Part shown: in pieces, positions 47,658-59,294 of the stretch
Position numbering within the stretch: the stretch's first letter is position 1
Layout: every line of letters starts with the position of its first letter
Assembly (NCBI GenBank): GCA_021209875.1
Contig: JAGYVD010000006.1
Location: 3,906,001-3,970,000, forward strand
DNA: 64,000 bases
DNA from: Rosellinia necatrix
Taxonomy: Eukaryota; Ascomycota; Sordariomycetes; Xylariales; Xylariaceae
Direction of reading: 5' to 3'
Translations under genes and position numbers: made by a program
Notes under the pieces: model-generated
Seen by the model: the letters and a program-made list of their open reading frames with translations, nothing else
Told to the model about the DNA's origin: nothing
Database searches by the model: none

Positions 47658-48528
47658 ATGGCTCCAATCATCCATTTAGTCCGCCACGCACAGGGTTATC
47701 ACAACCTCAGCATCGAGAACCAATGGCTAAAAGACCCAGACCTGACCGAGCTTGGTAAGAAACAATGCGAGAAACTCAACGAGGATTTCCCCTACCACGA
47801 CAAGGTCACGCACCTGGTCGCGTCGCCCATCCGCCGGACCATCTTCACCTGCCAGTTCTCCTTCCCGCGCGAGGTGGCGGCGGGGAAGAAGATCGTCGCC
47901 CTCCAGGACTGCCAGGAGGTCTCCCTCTACCCCTGCGACGTCGGCAGCGACCGCGAGCTGCTGAGTAATGAATTCGGCGACCTCGTCGACCTTAGCCAAG
48001 TCACGGACGACTGGAACAAGAAGACGCCGGACTCAAAGTATTTTCCCGAGCCGAGTAAACTCGAGGCCCGGGCTCGCGGCACGAGGCTATGGCTTCGGGA
48101 CCTGGTCCAGGGTGCCGGCGACGACGCGCAGGTGGTTGTGGTCACGCACGGCGGTATCCTGCACTTCATCACCGAGGACTGGGAAGGGATTAAGATCGGG
48201 TATGGTACGTTACACCCCCCGCGTCGCCCGGCCCTAGCCCCCCTACATTATGATAGAAAATTAACAGCCGGCCTATTTTCAAGGAACCGGTTGGAACAAC
48301 ACCGAATTCCGCTCCTACGAGTTCGCAGACCAGACAGGGCAAGATCCCAACGCGAGCCTGCGGGAGCTGCCCGAGAGCCGGCAGCGCAGGAAAGGATCCG
48401 AGATCCCCTTCACCGCGGCCGAGAACATGGAGCTGCGCGCCGTGTACGAGCGTGTAAATGCAGAGGACGTCAGGTTATGCACTCAGCGAATCGCCGAAAA
48501 GGAGGCTGAGACCGGGAAGAGTACGTGA
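47658..48528 (+). CDS. Histidine phosphatase superfamily (phosphoglycerate-mutase-like) protein
   Basis: This is a predicted small-molecule or protein phosphatase of 263 residues. Exons are 47658..48204 and 48284..48528; donor GTACGT and acceptor TTTTCAAG join in phase, giving KIGYG-TGWNNTEFRSYEF. The catalytic LVRHAQGYHN motif places the phospho-accepting His at residue 10. Arg60 in SPIRRT and the second His164 in VVTHGGILHF complete the usual phosphate pocket. The start is the first ATG and the only one placing the LVRHA strand at the N-terminus, as usual for the family. No signal peptide is seen. It is of the branch-1 type common in fungi; the true substrate is unknown. Confidence 0.88.
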
Positions 48529-49044
48529 GCTTCAGGGTTGGATCACGCCCCGAAGATTTTAGTTGGCGCACATTACATGACGAAAGATATTCTTTTTTTT
48601 TCTTTTTTTTCTTCGCGCATTTATTTTGCTTGTGGATATATCGTGAAGACCGGGCATCGATACGTCTGACCTGTCTCCAAATAGACTTTATACCCTAGAT
48701 ACTAAACTAGAAGAAGAACCGCATTTCCTTGGAAGAAACCACGGCACAAGGCGATGGTTGCCATTTCTCGGCTTTCTAATAGGCAATGCAACCGAGTCAA
48801 CGATTGTGACGCTAGGTTCGACTGACTACGCAAGGGGGGCCCTCGCTTGACTACCAATACTGCGAACCAAGGGCCTATCGGCAGTAAAGTAAAGTACACC
48901 CAACCTAGAGTTAGACTAGTCGTAAACAACCACACACGCACGCCTCTTCTCTGCTTGTACTATCCCCCGTACGTTAGCGGGCCCTCATAGCGCCTCCGTG
49001 TGCAAGCAACCATACTTAGTTAGATGACTACCATTAGATTCCGC
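48529..49044. other. Short spacer between phosphatase gene and tRNA
   Basis: A T-rich run TTTTTTTTTCTTTTTTTTCTT at about 48592-48613 may mark the 3' end region of the phosphatase gene. Nothing else is seen. Confidence 0.4.
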
Positions 49045-49136
49045 GGCTTCTTGGTCTAGGGGTAATGATTCTCGCTTCAGCTTCACCATACATTCGAATC
49101 TGCGAGAGGCGCCGGGTTCGAATCCCGGAGAGGCCC
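49045..49136 (+). tRNA. Intron-containing tRNA gene with proline-type body; anticodon unusual
   Basis: The acceptor stem GGCTTCT pairs with AGAGGCC (one G-U). The D arm TGGTCTAGGGG also fits an A box. The anticodon stem CTCGC pairs with GCGAG, and the T arm CCGGG-TTCGAAT-CCCGG contains the B box GGTTCGAATCC. A TTTTT Pol III stop follows at about 49152. The extra ~20 bases between the anticodon-stem halves are an intron. The body is closest to eukaryotic tRNA-Pro, with TGGTCTAG..ATGATTCTCGCTT and TGCGAGAGG. Counting the loop in the usual way gives CAG where a proline tRNA should have TGG, AGG or CGG; shifting the stem by one gives TCA. The short variable loop excludes a normal tRNA-Leu. It may be a tRNA-Pro variant or a pseudogene. 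The isotype is uncertain. Confidence 0.7.
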
Positions 49137-50309
49137 GCTCAACGATCTGCCTTTTTGGTTGTTTCTGTTCTGTTCTGTTCTGTTCTTTTTTTGCCTTCCC
49201 TCCGTTCTTCTTGCCCATTTATTTCTCTTTTTCTTTTGCGGTCACTCGTGGTACGGCTAGTTGTATGTATATATGTCTATTTGTTGGAAGGATTTTTTTT
49301 TTTGAGTGTGACATAATTGGAGTAGTTAACTGTACTGACTAGTATCCTCACACACTATCAGCATAACGCCAAGCGAGTTAGTGGTGGTTACTTATGTATG
49401 TGTGTATACAGCTTGGTTATGTCAACCCGTAAGATTGGTTAGGGTCTAAAGAGTGGGTGGATGCCTCTCAATTGAATTGGTGCTGTGCTTGAGCTCATTA
49501 GTGATAGTTACGTGAGCTGATATTAGGCCGCATTTTAGGTCTCCTGGATGACGTGACTATCTAAGGCGATTCATGCATCAGTTGTTTATCGAAGAGTATC
49601 TTCCACATATTGGGCAACATTATCAGGTAATGGTGTAGTTAGATCCTCATTTGCTCCAGCGATGTCTAGTAATTAGCCTCTCAGGTGGACGGATCACGGC
49701 GGTTGCTAGTGTTTGAAATGTGCGCCAACTGCCTAGTTTACATGTTGAAATTCGCCCCCATTCACTCAAAGTAAGCACACATAAGGTAGAGAGCCTGGGC
49801 CTGGACTGCCTTGTGGCATTGGTGGAAGAACGGCGGGGATTCGGGCCAGATTCGACAGAGCGTCTGGGTAATTCGTATCTTTGATCTAGGCGAGAAGGGT
49901 TACGTTCTTGATGGTGTCGGACGTTCGCTTTGGAATGAACCTCGCGACTAGGTGTGATGGGTAATAGAATTGAGAGATAAGCCGAGCAGATGCCGTACAT
50001 GTCCCACCCAATTCCCTTCGATCCGTCACTGATAAAATGCGTTGGGATATAGTGCGTTCGCAATGCACTGACCAGGGATGGAGGTCTATTGCAGAGGGGT
50101 TCACGGCGCGTTGAAAACGAGTTCGTCACATTAATAGTTTGTCAGTTTTTTTTTATATTCCGTCCGAAAATCTGATAGCGGGGTCGTTGATTGATACCGG
50201 GTATCAATGAAGAATCGTTGAATGCATTGCCTTTTGTCACGAGACACTACTTCACTATGTAGGTAGTCTCGTTCCCAAACCGTGACCGTTATGACCCATA
50301 TGAAACCGT
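49137..50309. other. Spacer between tRNA and eS24 gene
   Basis: A short TGTTC tandem repeat and T-run lie at 49166-49193. A minus frame at 49647-50129 (160 codons) has no recognisable content. No gene is called. Confidence 0.45.
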
Positions 50310-51002
50310 TTACGAATCCTTCTTCGCCTTCTTGCCCTTTGTCTTCTCGGTACCGCGGAGTGTCTTCATACGGTTCTTGCGCTGCTTTCCTGTCAAGATG
50401 AGGTAAGAAATTGTCCACAGCAGATAGGGTAGCGTCCAGTGTCGACATACTCTGTTGTCGGGATGCGCGCTCGACCTTGGTGGCTAGGCCAGCACGGATG
50501 AGGCGGTGCTTGGCATCGAACTTCTTGCGGGCTTCAACAGAGTCGTAGATGCAGGCGAAGGCAGTGGTCTTGCCACCACCGAAGGCGGTGCGCAGGCCGA
50601 ATACGCTGACCTGTTCGGGAGTCGCCTTGTAGAGGGAAGCGAGCTTCTCCTGGAGGTTGGCCTTGGAGATACCAGCTTGGTCGGGGTGAATGATGTCGCT
50701 AGAGAATTGTATGTTAGGGCTCTGTGCTGGGAAAATGGAGGTCCGTCGAGGTGGGAGAAGCAGCGTTGCATTCTGGCATTGCGATCGTCGTCGCTGTCAC
50801 TGTCGCCGCCGATTTCGAGGGGAATTTCGAAGAGGATTTCGAAGAGGATTTCGAAGGGAGGGTACTTACGCGACCATCTGCTTCTGTAACCCGGGATATG
50901 TTAGAATTGCCAGAAATTGAGAATGGGAGGGGGAGCACGAACGCGGCCAAGCAGAGGATTCCGCTGGAATTTGCGAGTACGCAGTGTGACAGAGTCGGCC
51001 AT
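50310..51002 (-). CDS. rps24: 40S ribosomal protein eS24
   Basis: This is a structural protein of the small ribosomal subunit, 133 residues. Exons are 51002..50943, 50883..50870 (14-base microexon), 50698..50451 and 50389..50310. Joined, they give [45 protein letters not shown] and on through [22 protein letters not shown], ending in the basic KGKKAKKDS tail. All are typical eS24 blocks, and the length fits the family (about 133-135). The first donor is GTTCGT, the second GTAAGT, the third GTATGT. The intron at 50869..50699 carries a short tandem repeat of GATTTCGAAGAG units. A CCTAGGTACC array lies about 270 bases upstream of the ATG. Confidence 0.95.
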
Positions 51003-51267
51003 TTTCGCTGAGGTTGACTGGGAGCGAGGGGGGTTGATGTCGTGGAGATAGTGATTGACTGGAAGTTGTAAATTCGTTTTTGATTTTTCGTGACGGCCGA
51101 GATGTGTGTTGTAGCGGGGGCTGTGGCACTTGTCGGCACCTGGACTGTTCACGCGAGACGACCAAATCCGAGCTTAGACCACCTTGCTGCTCGCTAACTA
51201 AGTAGGCTCCAATCTGGTTTCCACTACCCAATGGCACTATACTGTTTATGGAAGAGCCCATTTTAGT

Positions 51268-51312
51268 CAGCTAGGTACCTAAGGTACCTACCTAGGTACC
51301 TACCTAGAGGTA
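51268..51312. repeat. CCTACCTAGGTACC-type motif cluster upstream of rps24
   Basis: Four or five head-to-tail TAGGTACCTA/CCTAGGTACC units lie within 45 bases. Confidence 0.75.
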
Positions 51313-51803
51313 TTGACCCGATAAGAGGTGCATGCACAGATAAGAAAAAGTCAAGGGCCACTTAGGGGATTCTAGACACAGCATAGTGGGGGCAACTGTC
51401 GCATTCAGCCTAGGTATACTATCAAACGAACGGCCTAAGATACCTAGGTAGATACTGTGGGCAGGTATTGCCAGAAATTGAGATGTAGTTACCTTAGGTA
51501 CTTAGTATACTGTAACGACGGAATAGCGATGTTGTAGATGGGATGGATCCTAGTAATTAACACGAAGTCCACCGTAGTAGGTAACTATTCGACACTGGGG
51601 GTCGTACCTCCCTTACAATACCTGATAACTATGTGGCAACTCTATCAGTAGGTACGGTTGGTCAACGTTTTTGCACCATAATCACTAAATTGTTCCCTGT
51701 GATGCGTGTATCGTGGTCGCTAGTAAGCTATGATGTATCATAGCCGAATTAACAAACAACCTGCTCAGATAATCTACTTCATCGGGATTTGGGCATCTGG
51801 TTC

Positions 51804-53121
51804 CTAGGAAATCTTCTTCACCATGTGATCTTCGAACCAGGAGGCGGCAGCGGCGACGGCACCAACACCCTTGATGCCCGCATCATGTATCTGAATCCGC
51901 CTTTCAGCCTCGTCGTTCCACTCGTCTATACTTTCATCCCACTTCATGCGCTCCTTGAGCTCAACTTTATTGATGCTCCTCCGCATGAGGCTTGCTAACT
52001 CCTCGGCCTGGGTTCGGAAACTATTGCCGTAGCTATTCTTCTTTCGCCTTTGGCGTCTCCTCAGTTGCGAGGGCGGCAGGGGCGGCACGGTGTCGTGTAA
52101 TAGTAGCATCTCGGGGATCTTGAGCGTGGATTTACGCGGAGGGAAGATGAGCGGGCTCTTGCGGGGATGCTTGAGGGGCGGAAGGTCCTCTGTCGCCCCC
52201 TCGGGTAGCCAAGTCAAGGAGGCCAAAGCGGACGGGGAAAGTGCTGACTCATCAAAGGACGGGGGAATGAGCAAGCCTGGCGTGTGGAAGAAAAGACAGG
52301 AGCTGGCGAAGGGATCAAATAAGTCGTCCGGCTTGTTGAAGAGCTCGCCAGCCATCTGCTTCAGCTCATGGAAGATAGGGTCTCCAGGAAGATCGAGAAG
52401 CTGCTCCAGGAAGTTGTGCAACTGTGGAAGTTTGTTGATACGGTGGTCCGGTAAGAACATGGTCCAATTGTAGATTCCATTGTACGCGACGCAGCCTCGG
52501 ACGGCTATTCGCTCGTGGGGGTGGGATTCGGTCAGAGCCAAAGATGTCGCCAACGAGGCGCCCAGATACGAGCCATAAAGATAGATATCGCGGCGCCCGT
52601 AACCCGTAGGCGACATGTTTTCGACTATCCACGTATAGGCCTTCAGAGTATCGTGGATTGGCGCCGGCCAGCCCGGGTGGAAGCGCCGAAAGACGGCTTC
52701 TTCGCCAGCTCCCTCGTCACCCGAGGCATCATATCCGACGGACTCTTCCTCTTCCTCGGATTCCATCCACCGATAATGAATCACGGCTACCGCATGTCTA
52801 TGAGCGAACCTTGGCAGCTGTGCTAGGTTGCTCGTAGGAGCCGCTGAGGAAGAGGGCGGGAGATATACTAGCAGCGGCTCCGAGGACGAGACCTTGGCCA
52901 AATTATGTAGGCTAGCTAAAATCAGACATATGTACGAAACAAGGCTGGGGCGAAATGTAGACGGCTCACTCTATGTTTACGCTACCGGATGAGCCAACAG
53001 GCACGCTGACTCGCTCTGCATCGTGAACGCCCAAAGCAATATTACTAAAGAGTTTCGTTCCGAAGCCCAGGCGAATGGGGCGGATTGCGGGCCTTGAGAT
53101 GCTACGGAGAGGCCATCTCAT
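51804..53121 (-). CDS. Alpha/beta-hydrolase-like protein with atypical nucleophile motif
   Basis: Exons are 52911..51804 and 53121..52970; donor GTGAGC and acceptor GCTAG join in phase (GSVNI-DLHNLAK), giving at least 419 residues. The frame continues upstream of ATG 53121 through a hydrophobic helix (YILGCILVALWHGT), so the true start is probably in an exon farther upstream and the protein is likely membrane-anchored. Features of the fold are a strand LLVYLPP, FAHRHAVAVIHYRW, a conserved HDTLKAYTWIVENM helix and the elbow IYLYGSYLGASLA. There the residue at the nucleophile position of GxSxG is Tyr (G-S-Y-L-G), so catalysis by a normal Ser is doubtful. LLLHDTVPPLPPSQL and a very basic RRRQRRKKNS stretch lie near the C-terminus. 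Its function is unknown. Confidence 0.75.
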
Positions 53122-53990
53122 CGTCCCATGCCACAAGGCAACGAGTATGCACCCTAGAATATACGGGTTAACTTGGTGAGGAATAAGGTGAGGCTTGAAG
53201 ATTTACACCACACGACCCGTTCGTCTCTCTGACGTGATCATGTCGAAGAGTTCCAGGGTTAAGTATAACTAATGGTGATTATAGTGGTATTATAGTGGTA
53301 ATTGCGGTGGAGTCCCTTCGTCGCGTAGGTAGTTAAAGACATAACATGCCATGCTGGTTGCCAGCGCGGAACCCGGAGAATTTCAGGGGTCCTGTTACAC
53401 TACCTAGGTACCTACCTACCTAGGTAGGGTACCTACTTGTAGTTAGTTCCCTATTAGTTACCTGTGAGTACAAAGGTCCCTAAGCGTAAGTATGAGTATA
53501 AGTGTAGACAGAAGTCCTCCCCCCAAATAGGAACGAACCTAGGGCGTGTAGCTGATCAGCGCCGGTGGTCATTAGTGTCACGCCGGACGACGTCATTGCA
53601 GGCGCCATCTTGGCAAACCTAGTCGAGTATCGGGGAGTAAATCCTCCTATCACTAGCTGTTTTCTCTGCAGCAGTGAGAGAATCATGCGCTCCGATCATG
53701 ATCATATGAGGGCCTCGCTATGCCAGTCCGTGTAGGCACGCTGAGAGGGGGTCGCTGGCGGCGGCCAGGCCGCATCCTGCGTTTTGTGTAGGTATTAGTA
53801 GAATACTGACCACCTTCAATAGGTAGGTGGCCAGTCAAGTGATCAATCTTTTTATTTTTTATTTTATTTTTATTTTCATTTTTTTTCTATTCCTTTTATG
53901 CCCATCCGCCTTTTGTGCTTTGATGGCCGACAAAACGTCAGGCCAACATTGGCGTGTATTTGTATCGTCATCGCCTAATCGCCAACAAAG
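53122..53990. other. Spacer between divergent hydrolase-like and TOK1 genes
   Basis: CCTAGGTACC/CCTACCTAGGTAGG motifs lie at 53399-53432 and an AT/T-rich run at 53850-53890. The missing 5' exon of the hydrolase-like gene may lie within 53.12-53.3 kb. Confidence 0.45.
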
Positions 53991-56301
53991 ATGGAAGACG
54001 CAGGCCTAGACAAAGTCGTGGCTGACCATGCCGACGAGGCGGCGGACCCCAGTTCCAGCAAAGCGTGGGTGACTCGGTTGGCCCCTGTGGCGGTGCGACA
54101 AGACATCACTGACACCTGAATCCAATCTAGCCGTTGGTGGTTTGCATCGGCCGCCTTTCCCATGGTCGCCGGCACGCTCGGTCCAATCGCATCGGCATTC
54201 TCCATCCTTGCTCTCGTCGAGCCCTGGCGTCAGCATCTCCCCCCGGGTTCGGACATCGGGAAGGCCGTCTTCATCGGGGACCCGCCATGGCTCTTGGCCA
54301 TCAACTCCGTCCAGCTCGTCATTGCCGTCATCGCCAACCTCTTCCTTCTGCTTAATATGACCAAGAGAGTCCACTTTTCCATTGCACAGCCCATCACCAT
54401 TGTTGGGTGGTATGTCTCATCTATCCTTCTCATAGTCCTATGTGCTACGGCCAGTGGCCCGCTGCTCGTCGAGCCTGAAAACGAATATGTGTGGTCGCAA
54501 GCCTTCTACTATGGCCTGTTTGCTGCTGTTATTTATTTCATTGTCTCCTCTCTCATGGTTGTTACCGTTTGGGGTGCGCGGGCTGGGCATTACCCTGCCG
54601 AGTTTGAGCTCACCATGAGCCAGCGGACCCTCATGCTTCAAACCATTCTGTTCCTCATGTACCTTCTTCTCGGTGCTTTGGCATTTTCTCACATCGAAGA
54701 CTGGCTTTACTTAGACGCGGTGTATTGGGCCGACATCACTCTATTCACGGTCGGGTTCGGAGATATATCTCTGAAAACCAAGCTTGGTCGCGGCCTCATG
54801 ATCCCTTATGCTCTGATCGGCATCACCACCCTTGGTCTTGTCATCGGCTCAATTCGTAGTCTTATGCTAGACAGGGGAAAGAGCCGGCTGGATGCCCGGA
54901 TGCTGGAGAAGAAGCGGCGCCGGTTCGTGCGACGCGCCATGCGGAGTAACAAAGAATGTAGCCTCGAACCCGTAACGGAGAACGAGGCGGACGATGACCC
55001 TGAACCCAAGAGGCGAGATCCTTCGCAGGGTTTAGCTCAGGCGGAGCTCAATCGCCGCCATACTGAGTTTCATTCGATGCGCAAAATCCAAAACCAAGCC
55101 TCGAAGAGGCGTAGATGGATGGCGCTGGGAATATCAACCGGTTCATGGGCGGTACTATGGCTTGTGGGTGCGAAGGTATTCCAAGAATGCGAGGCGCCAT
55201 ACCAGGACTGGAGCTATTTCGACGGCATTTACTTTTCTTTCCAGGCAATGGCGACTGTTGGATACGGTGACCTCACCCCGGTGTCAAACTCCGCAAAATC
55301 ATTCTTCGTTTTCTGGTCGCTTCTTGCCTTACCTACTTTGACGGTCCTCATCTCAAATGCCGGCGACACCATCGTTAAAGGAATTCGGGATGCAACTGTG
55401 CTTCTTGGCAATATCACTATCCTACCGGGAGAACGTGGGTATAAGATGGATATCAAGCACTTTTTATCAAGACTGTCACTTGGCGTGCTATTTTCTGAAG
55501 ATACCATCGAAGAACTACCTCCGGGCTTCCTTGGTGCCGCTCTACCACGCTCCGAGGAAAACAACGAGGACGAGGAGGAATCAATAGGTGATCAATCACA
55601 CAGCGAAGCTGGATTTTCCAATAGATTATCTAAACTCCATGGCTCTAAGGCTAAGCTTAGGCAGCCAAAGAAGAAGGGAACGGAGGTATCAGATGGGCAA
55701 GGCATCCCCAAAGAGTTGCCAAAGACTCGTGCCGAATACCACCTTATGCTCATCGACGAGATTAGCCGCGTATCAAAACATCTACAGCACTCACCACCGC
55801 GGAAATACACCTACAGGGAATGGTGAGTACTGATATTTTTAGCCCCTCCCCCCCCGGCGCGCGTCTCACGGTGATCACGATTACATCGTATTTACGACGG
55901 GTCGACGCCCGCCGATGACATGAACCGAACGGCTGACGTCCGAGACAGGGCATGGTACCTTCGCCTGATTGGTGAGGATGAGAGCAACGTGACTACACAC
56001 GGCAAACCAAGCAAGAAACCGCCGTCGACCGACGGGGGTACTAAACCTCTGCAACCGGTGGATCAGAGCCCCCCACGCGTCGTCCGTGGCGAGCAACCAG
56101 CGGCAGCGAGGGCAACAGCAGCAGGACTGGCCTACGTGGTCGTGGGTAGGTCATCGCAGCCCCCTCATGGACACGCGGAGCGAAGCGGAATGGATCCTCG
56201 ACAAACTCAGCCGGAAGCTGCGCCAGGAGCTGCACGCTGCCGCCGGGGAGGGCGCGGACCCGGACTCGGTCGGGGGTAACGACGATCCGGAGTGCCGGTA
56301 G
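53991..56301 (+). CDS. tok1: TOK1-type outward-rectifying K+ channel; C-terminus interrupted at a C6 run
   Basis: This is a two-pore-domain potassium channel of the plasma membrane with eight membrane helices, the fungal TOK layout. Exons are 53991..54064, 54131..55822 and 55949 onward. GTGGGT/CTAG and GTGAGT/ACAG junctions join in phase (SSSKA-RWWFAS, YTYREW-AWYLRLIGEDE). The first pore loop carries TVGFGDIS and the second TVGYGDLT, the K+ selectivity filters. Five helices precede pore 1, and a long charged cytoplasmic loop separates helix 6 from helix 7. The last exon starts in frame, but the family-like C-terminal block WSWVGHRSPLMD to EAEWILDKLSRKLRQEL lies in the +1 frame after six C at 56069-56074. 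Five C would make it continuous to the stop at 56301. As written, the protein ends with an unrelated Gly/Arg-rich tail at 56279. Confidence 0.9.
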
Positions 56302-57406
56302 CATGGTTCATCAAGTTGAGCCGGGGGGTGGGGGTGGGTTTCAGAATTAGACATTACTGGTTATACATAATACCTCTTAGCACATTATAATATACGACCT
56401 ATAAAGAACGAGCGCGCGCTTTCTGCGATCGCATTCCTGGCCCGACCTAATTTTTTTTTGGTCGGGAGTCGTGGAATGACGGAGGACTGATGATATCGCT
56501 TGCCTATGAGATGGGCTTGTGGGTCATTCGATGTTGGATATTGACTAACCTGCACGTGGGAATTAAGTTATTAACCTCGCCCATACCCTAGTCAATGTAG
56601 CAAGGAGCCGGGGTCACCGGCGGGCTTATATAAGAGCTTCGTCATTCATTGTCACGTTCGACTCCCTACGACACACTCTCGCTTGCTATCACGCGGCACC
56701 CTTGAGACCTCAAGACTACGGCGTGTAAAGGAGTGACTGAATAGTTGGTGGGCTATGAACGAGCGGCAGCCTATGGATACTACGTAATCCAGGTAATAAC
56801 AAATGCTATGGAGAAGAAGGGGGGTTGTAGATGGTACTGCCCAACGAAATGAAAGCTGGTGACGGATAAGTGAGTGGAGGCCTGTCTGGGCGTACGCAAG
56901 GAAAACCTATGAGAAGCCGGGTTCGCGTAAGGAACCCATAACACACGGATTAGGCCAGAGCCATTTGGCATCTTCCTCCTCGCTTCTCACCCTACTATTT
57001 CCCCTTTACTTCTTTTTTTCTCTCTTTTTCCCACTTTTTCCCACACCATCTCCCTTCCACATTCCTATCTAAAGTGTTTTTACTTGTGTCTCGCCGAAAT
57101 GGATTCAGCTAGCCACAGAGCTCGTTGCGCGATAGCGCAAAATAAATAAAATAAAATCACTGCCAGAATGTATGGAATGAGTCCTCGCCTCTATTATCGT
57201 CGAAGTATCCATATACCGCACTAAAGTAACGGCATTCTGTATTGCGCCGGGGCCTGTTGGTTAACCTCCGCGACGCTTGAGTTGAGAGATTTGCTTAACG
57301 ATCCAAATACTCCGGGAATTCATCGCCCTCGGCCCATTTAGTCCTATCTACGTTAATACAATAACCCCGGAGTAGGATTAGACGGCGACATAGTGATAAG
57401 CTCTAC
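56302..57406. other. Convergent spacer between tok1 and the CCCH gene
   Basis: No gene is supported. A T-rich run (about 57003-57050) and an AAATAAATAAAATAAAA element (57140-57157) are seen. Confidence 0.45.
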
Positions 57407-59294
57407 TTACGCTGGTAGCAGTTGTTCTTTAGTATAATGTAAATCGCCCCAGTTGGCCGTATTGTAGAATGGGCACATGTCGCCCCGTGTACAGGGCGAG
57501 CGAGGGCAGTGGTGCGACAGATAACAATCATGGTCCGTGCAAAGTGGCCCCTGAGGGCATAAACTAGTTCGGGCTTTGTAACGATGGATGGCTACTTCCG
57601 CAGCTGTCAGCTCTACCTCATGCTCCTTATCGCAGTTTACACCCCGCTTGCATCTCCCTTTGAGATAATGGTCGTTGCAGAAGACCAGTGGCTTGATAGT
57701 CTGGAATTTATTCTGATACGTTCCTTGTGCTGGAGTTCGAGGGGGGTGTTGGGTAGGAGGATCTAGGCGAAATTTATCCTGGTTATAATAAGCATATTTG
57801 AGTTGTTTCTTGGACTTTGCCAGTTTCACGGTGACGTTTTGATGGTCGGCGGTACCACCCGCTGTAGCATAGCTAATGGAGGTGCCACCGTTACCCGAGC
57901 TAATAACATTTGATGAGCGAGTATATGCTTGTGACTGGATCGGCGATTTATCTGGCTGCGGAGGCAGTAGCTGAAAGCGATCGTTGGCAGGCGTAGCCAG
58001 AGTATTTAGTACTTGAACCGGGGATGCTGCTGCAGAAATCGTTGAAGGCGTAGGCCATCTCTGCTCTTGCGGCTCGGGAGAAAGGGGTTCAAGGGGGTTG
58101 AGTGGCGCCTGAATCGGCCGAGCAATCGGTCTTGGTAGTAGTTGTTGGGGAGGGGAATGGGCTTTAACAGGGAAATTTTGGATACCGCGCTTGGTTTCGT
58201 TGTTTAAAGGCTCAGATCTGAAGACACTATCGAAACGTAGTATTGGGTATTGAAGAGTTCTGAAGGCCGGCTCCGCGGGCGTGGTTTCAATCAAATGTAT
58301 CCTGGCGTCTAAGTCGCCACCCGCATACTGACGAAGGTCATGAAGATAACCATTGTCGTGGCAACAAGCAATAAATATCGCACGGCATTGGGCATTTTTG
58401 TAATAATGATCGAGTAATCCTGTATGGAAGTGTTAGTTCCATAGCGCTGCTTTGGATGCGCCTAGAAGCGTCAGGCAACTCACTCCGTATCTTAGAATCG
58501 GTGTTTTCTTTTCCTTTACCGACGTTGATGAAGTCACAATCAGCGTAGGTATTAGTGAACTGTTCTGCAAACACACGTAGATTGTCGTCAAAGTCAATGA
58601 CGCCAGACAGACGTAGTGACCTGCCCAAGTCGTTGATATTTGCATATACTCGGACTAGAATGGGCACATCATTGCCAAAGCCGGCATTTTTAACTGCTTC
58701 TTTAAGCTTCCAGGCGGCTTTGGCCGCGCCTTGTTCATGGTCACGAAGAAATTCGTCTCGAAATTTTGCTCCATCGCCATCAATCAGTACAACAACGAAA
58801 GATCCGTTATTCTAGAGCAATGGTTAAGACGATGTGGGCTTTAGTAGGCGAGAAGAGACGAGTGGGATGTGGCAGGCTAGACTCACAAGCCTTGAATCCC
58901 GGAGCTGCTTTTCGCGCTGGAGATCCCGAGCTTCGGATTGATAGTTTGCCCGAGCCCTTTTTTGATCATCGAGATCGAGTTCCAGCTCCCGTATTCTTTC
59001 CTCGCTCTGACTGAGCTTATGAAACATAGCCTACCACGATACATCAGCCCTAACACTGCCTATTCCCGACAGGCCACCCATGCGTGGTGATGGCTGATAG
59101 GTGTCGGTGGTGGCCGTGACTGACGGGTGACCATGACGGGTGACCGTGATGGGCGACCATGATTTTGGTATACTCACTTGGATAACGTTATTTCTTTCAG
59201 CGTCCATCTGCTGATAAATACTAAGGCGACTCATAAGCTCCTCGGTGAGGACAGAGGGCTCACGCCCGTTTGCCACGCTGGATATTGCCGGCAT
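57407..59294 (-). CDS. NYN-like domain plus tandem CCCH zinc-finger protein
   Basis: This is a predicted RNA-binding protein of 533 residues. Exons are 59294..59178, 59030..58887, 58811..58484 and 58419..57407, in phases 0, 0 and 1. A coiled coil (SEERIRELELDLDDQKRARA) leads to FVVVLIDGDGAKFRDEFLRD, an acidic-centred strand like those of NYN/PIN-type nucleases, and on to VRVYANINDLGRSL. This matches a fungal domain I know as DUF7923. A Pro/Gln-rich linker follows, then a C-x8-C-x5-C-x3-H finger (FCNDHYLKGRCKRGVNCDKEH) and a second Cys/His-rich cluster (LCPQGPLC, CYLSHHCPRSPC, MCPFY). Acidic residues in LIDGDG and DFDDN could bind metal, so RNA cleavage is possible but unproven. The stop codon lies inside GCGTAAGT, which could also act as a donor. 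Confidence 0.82.
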
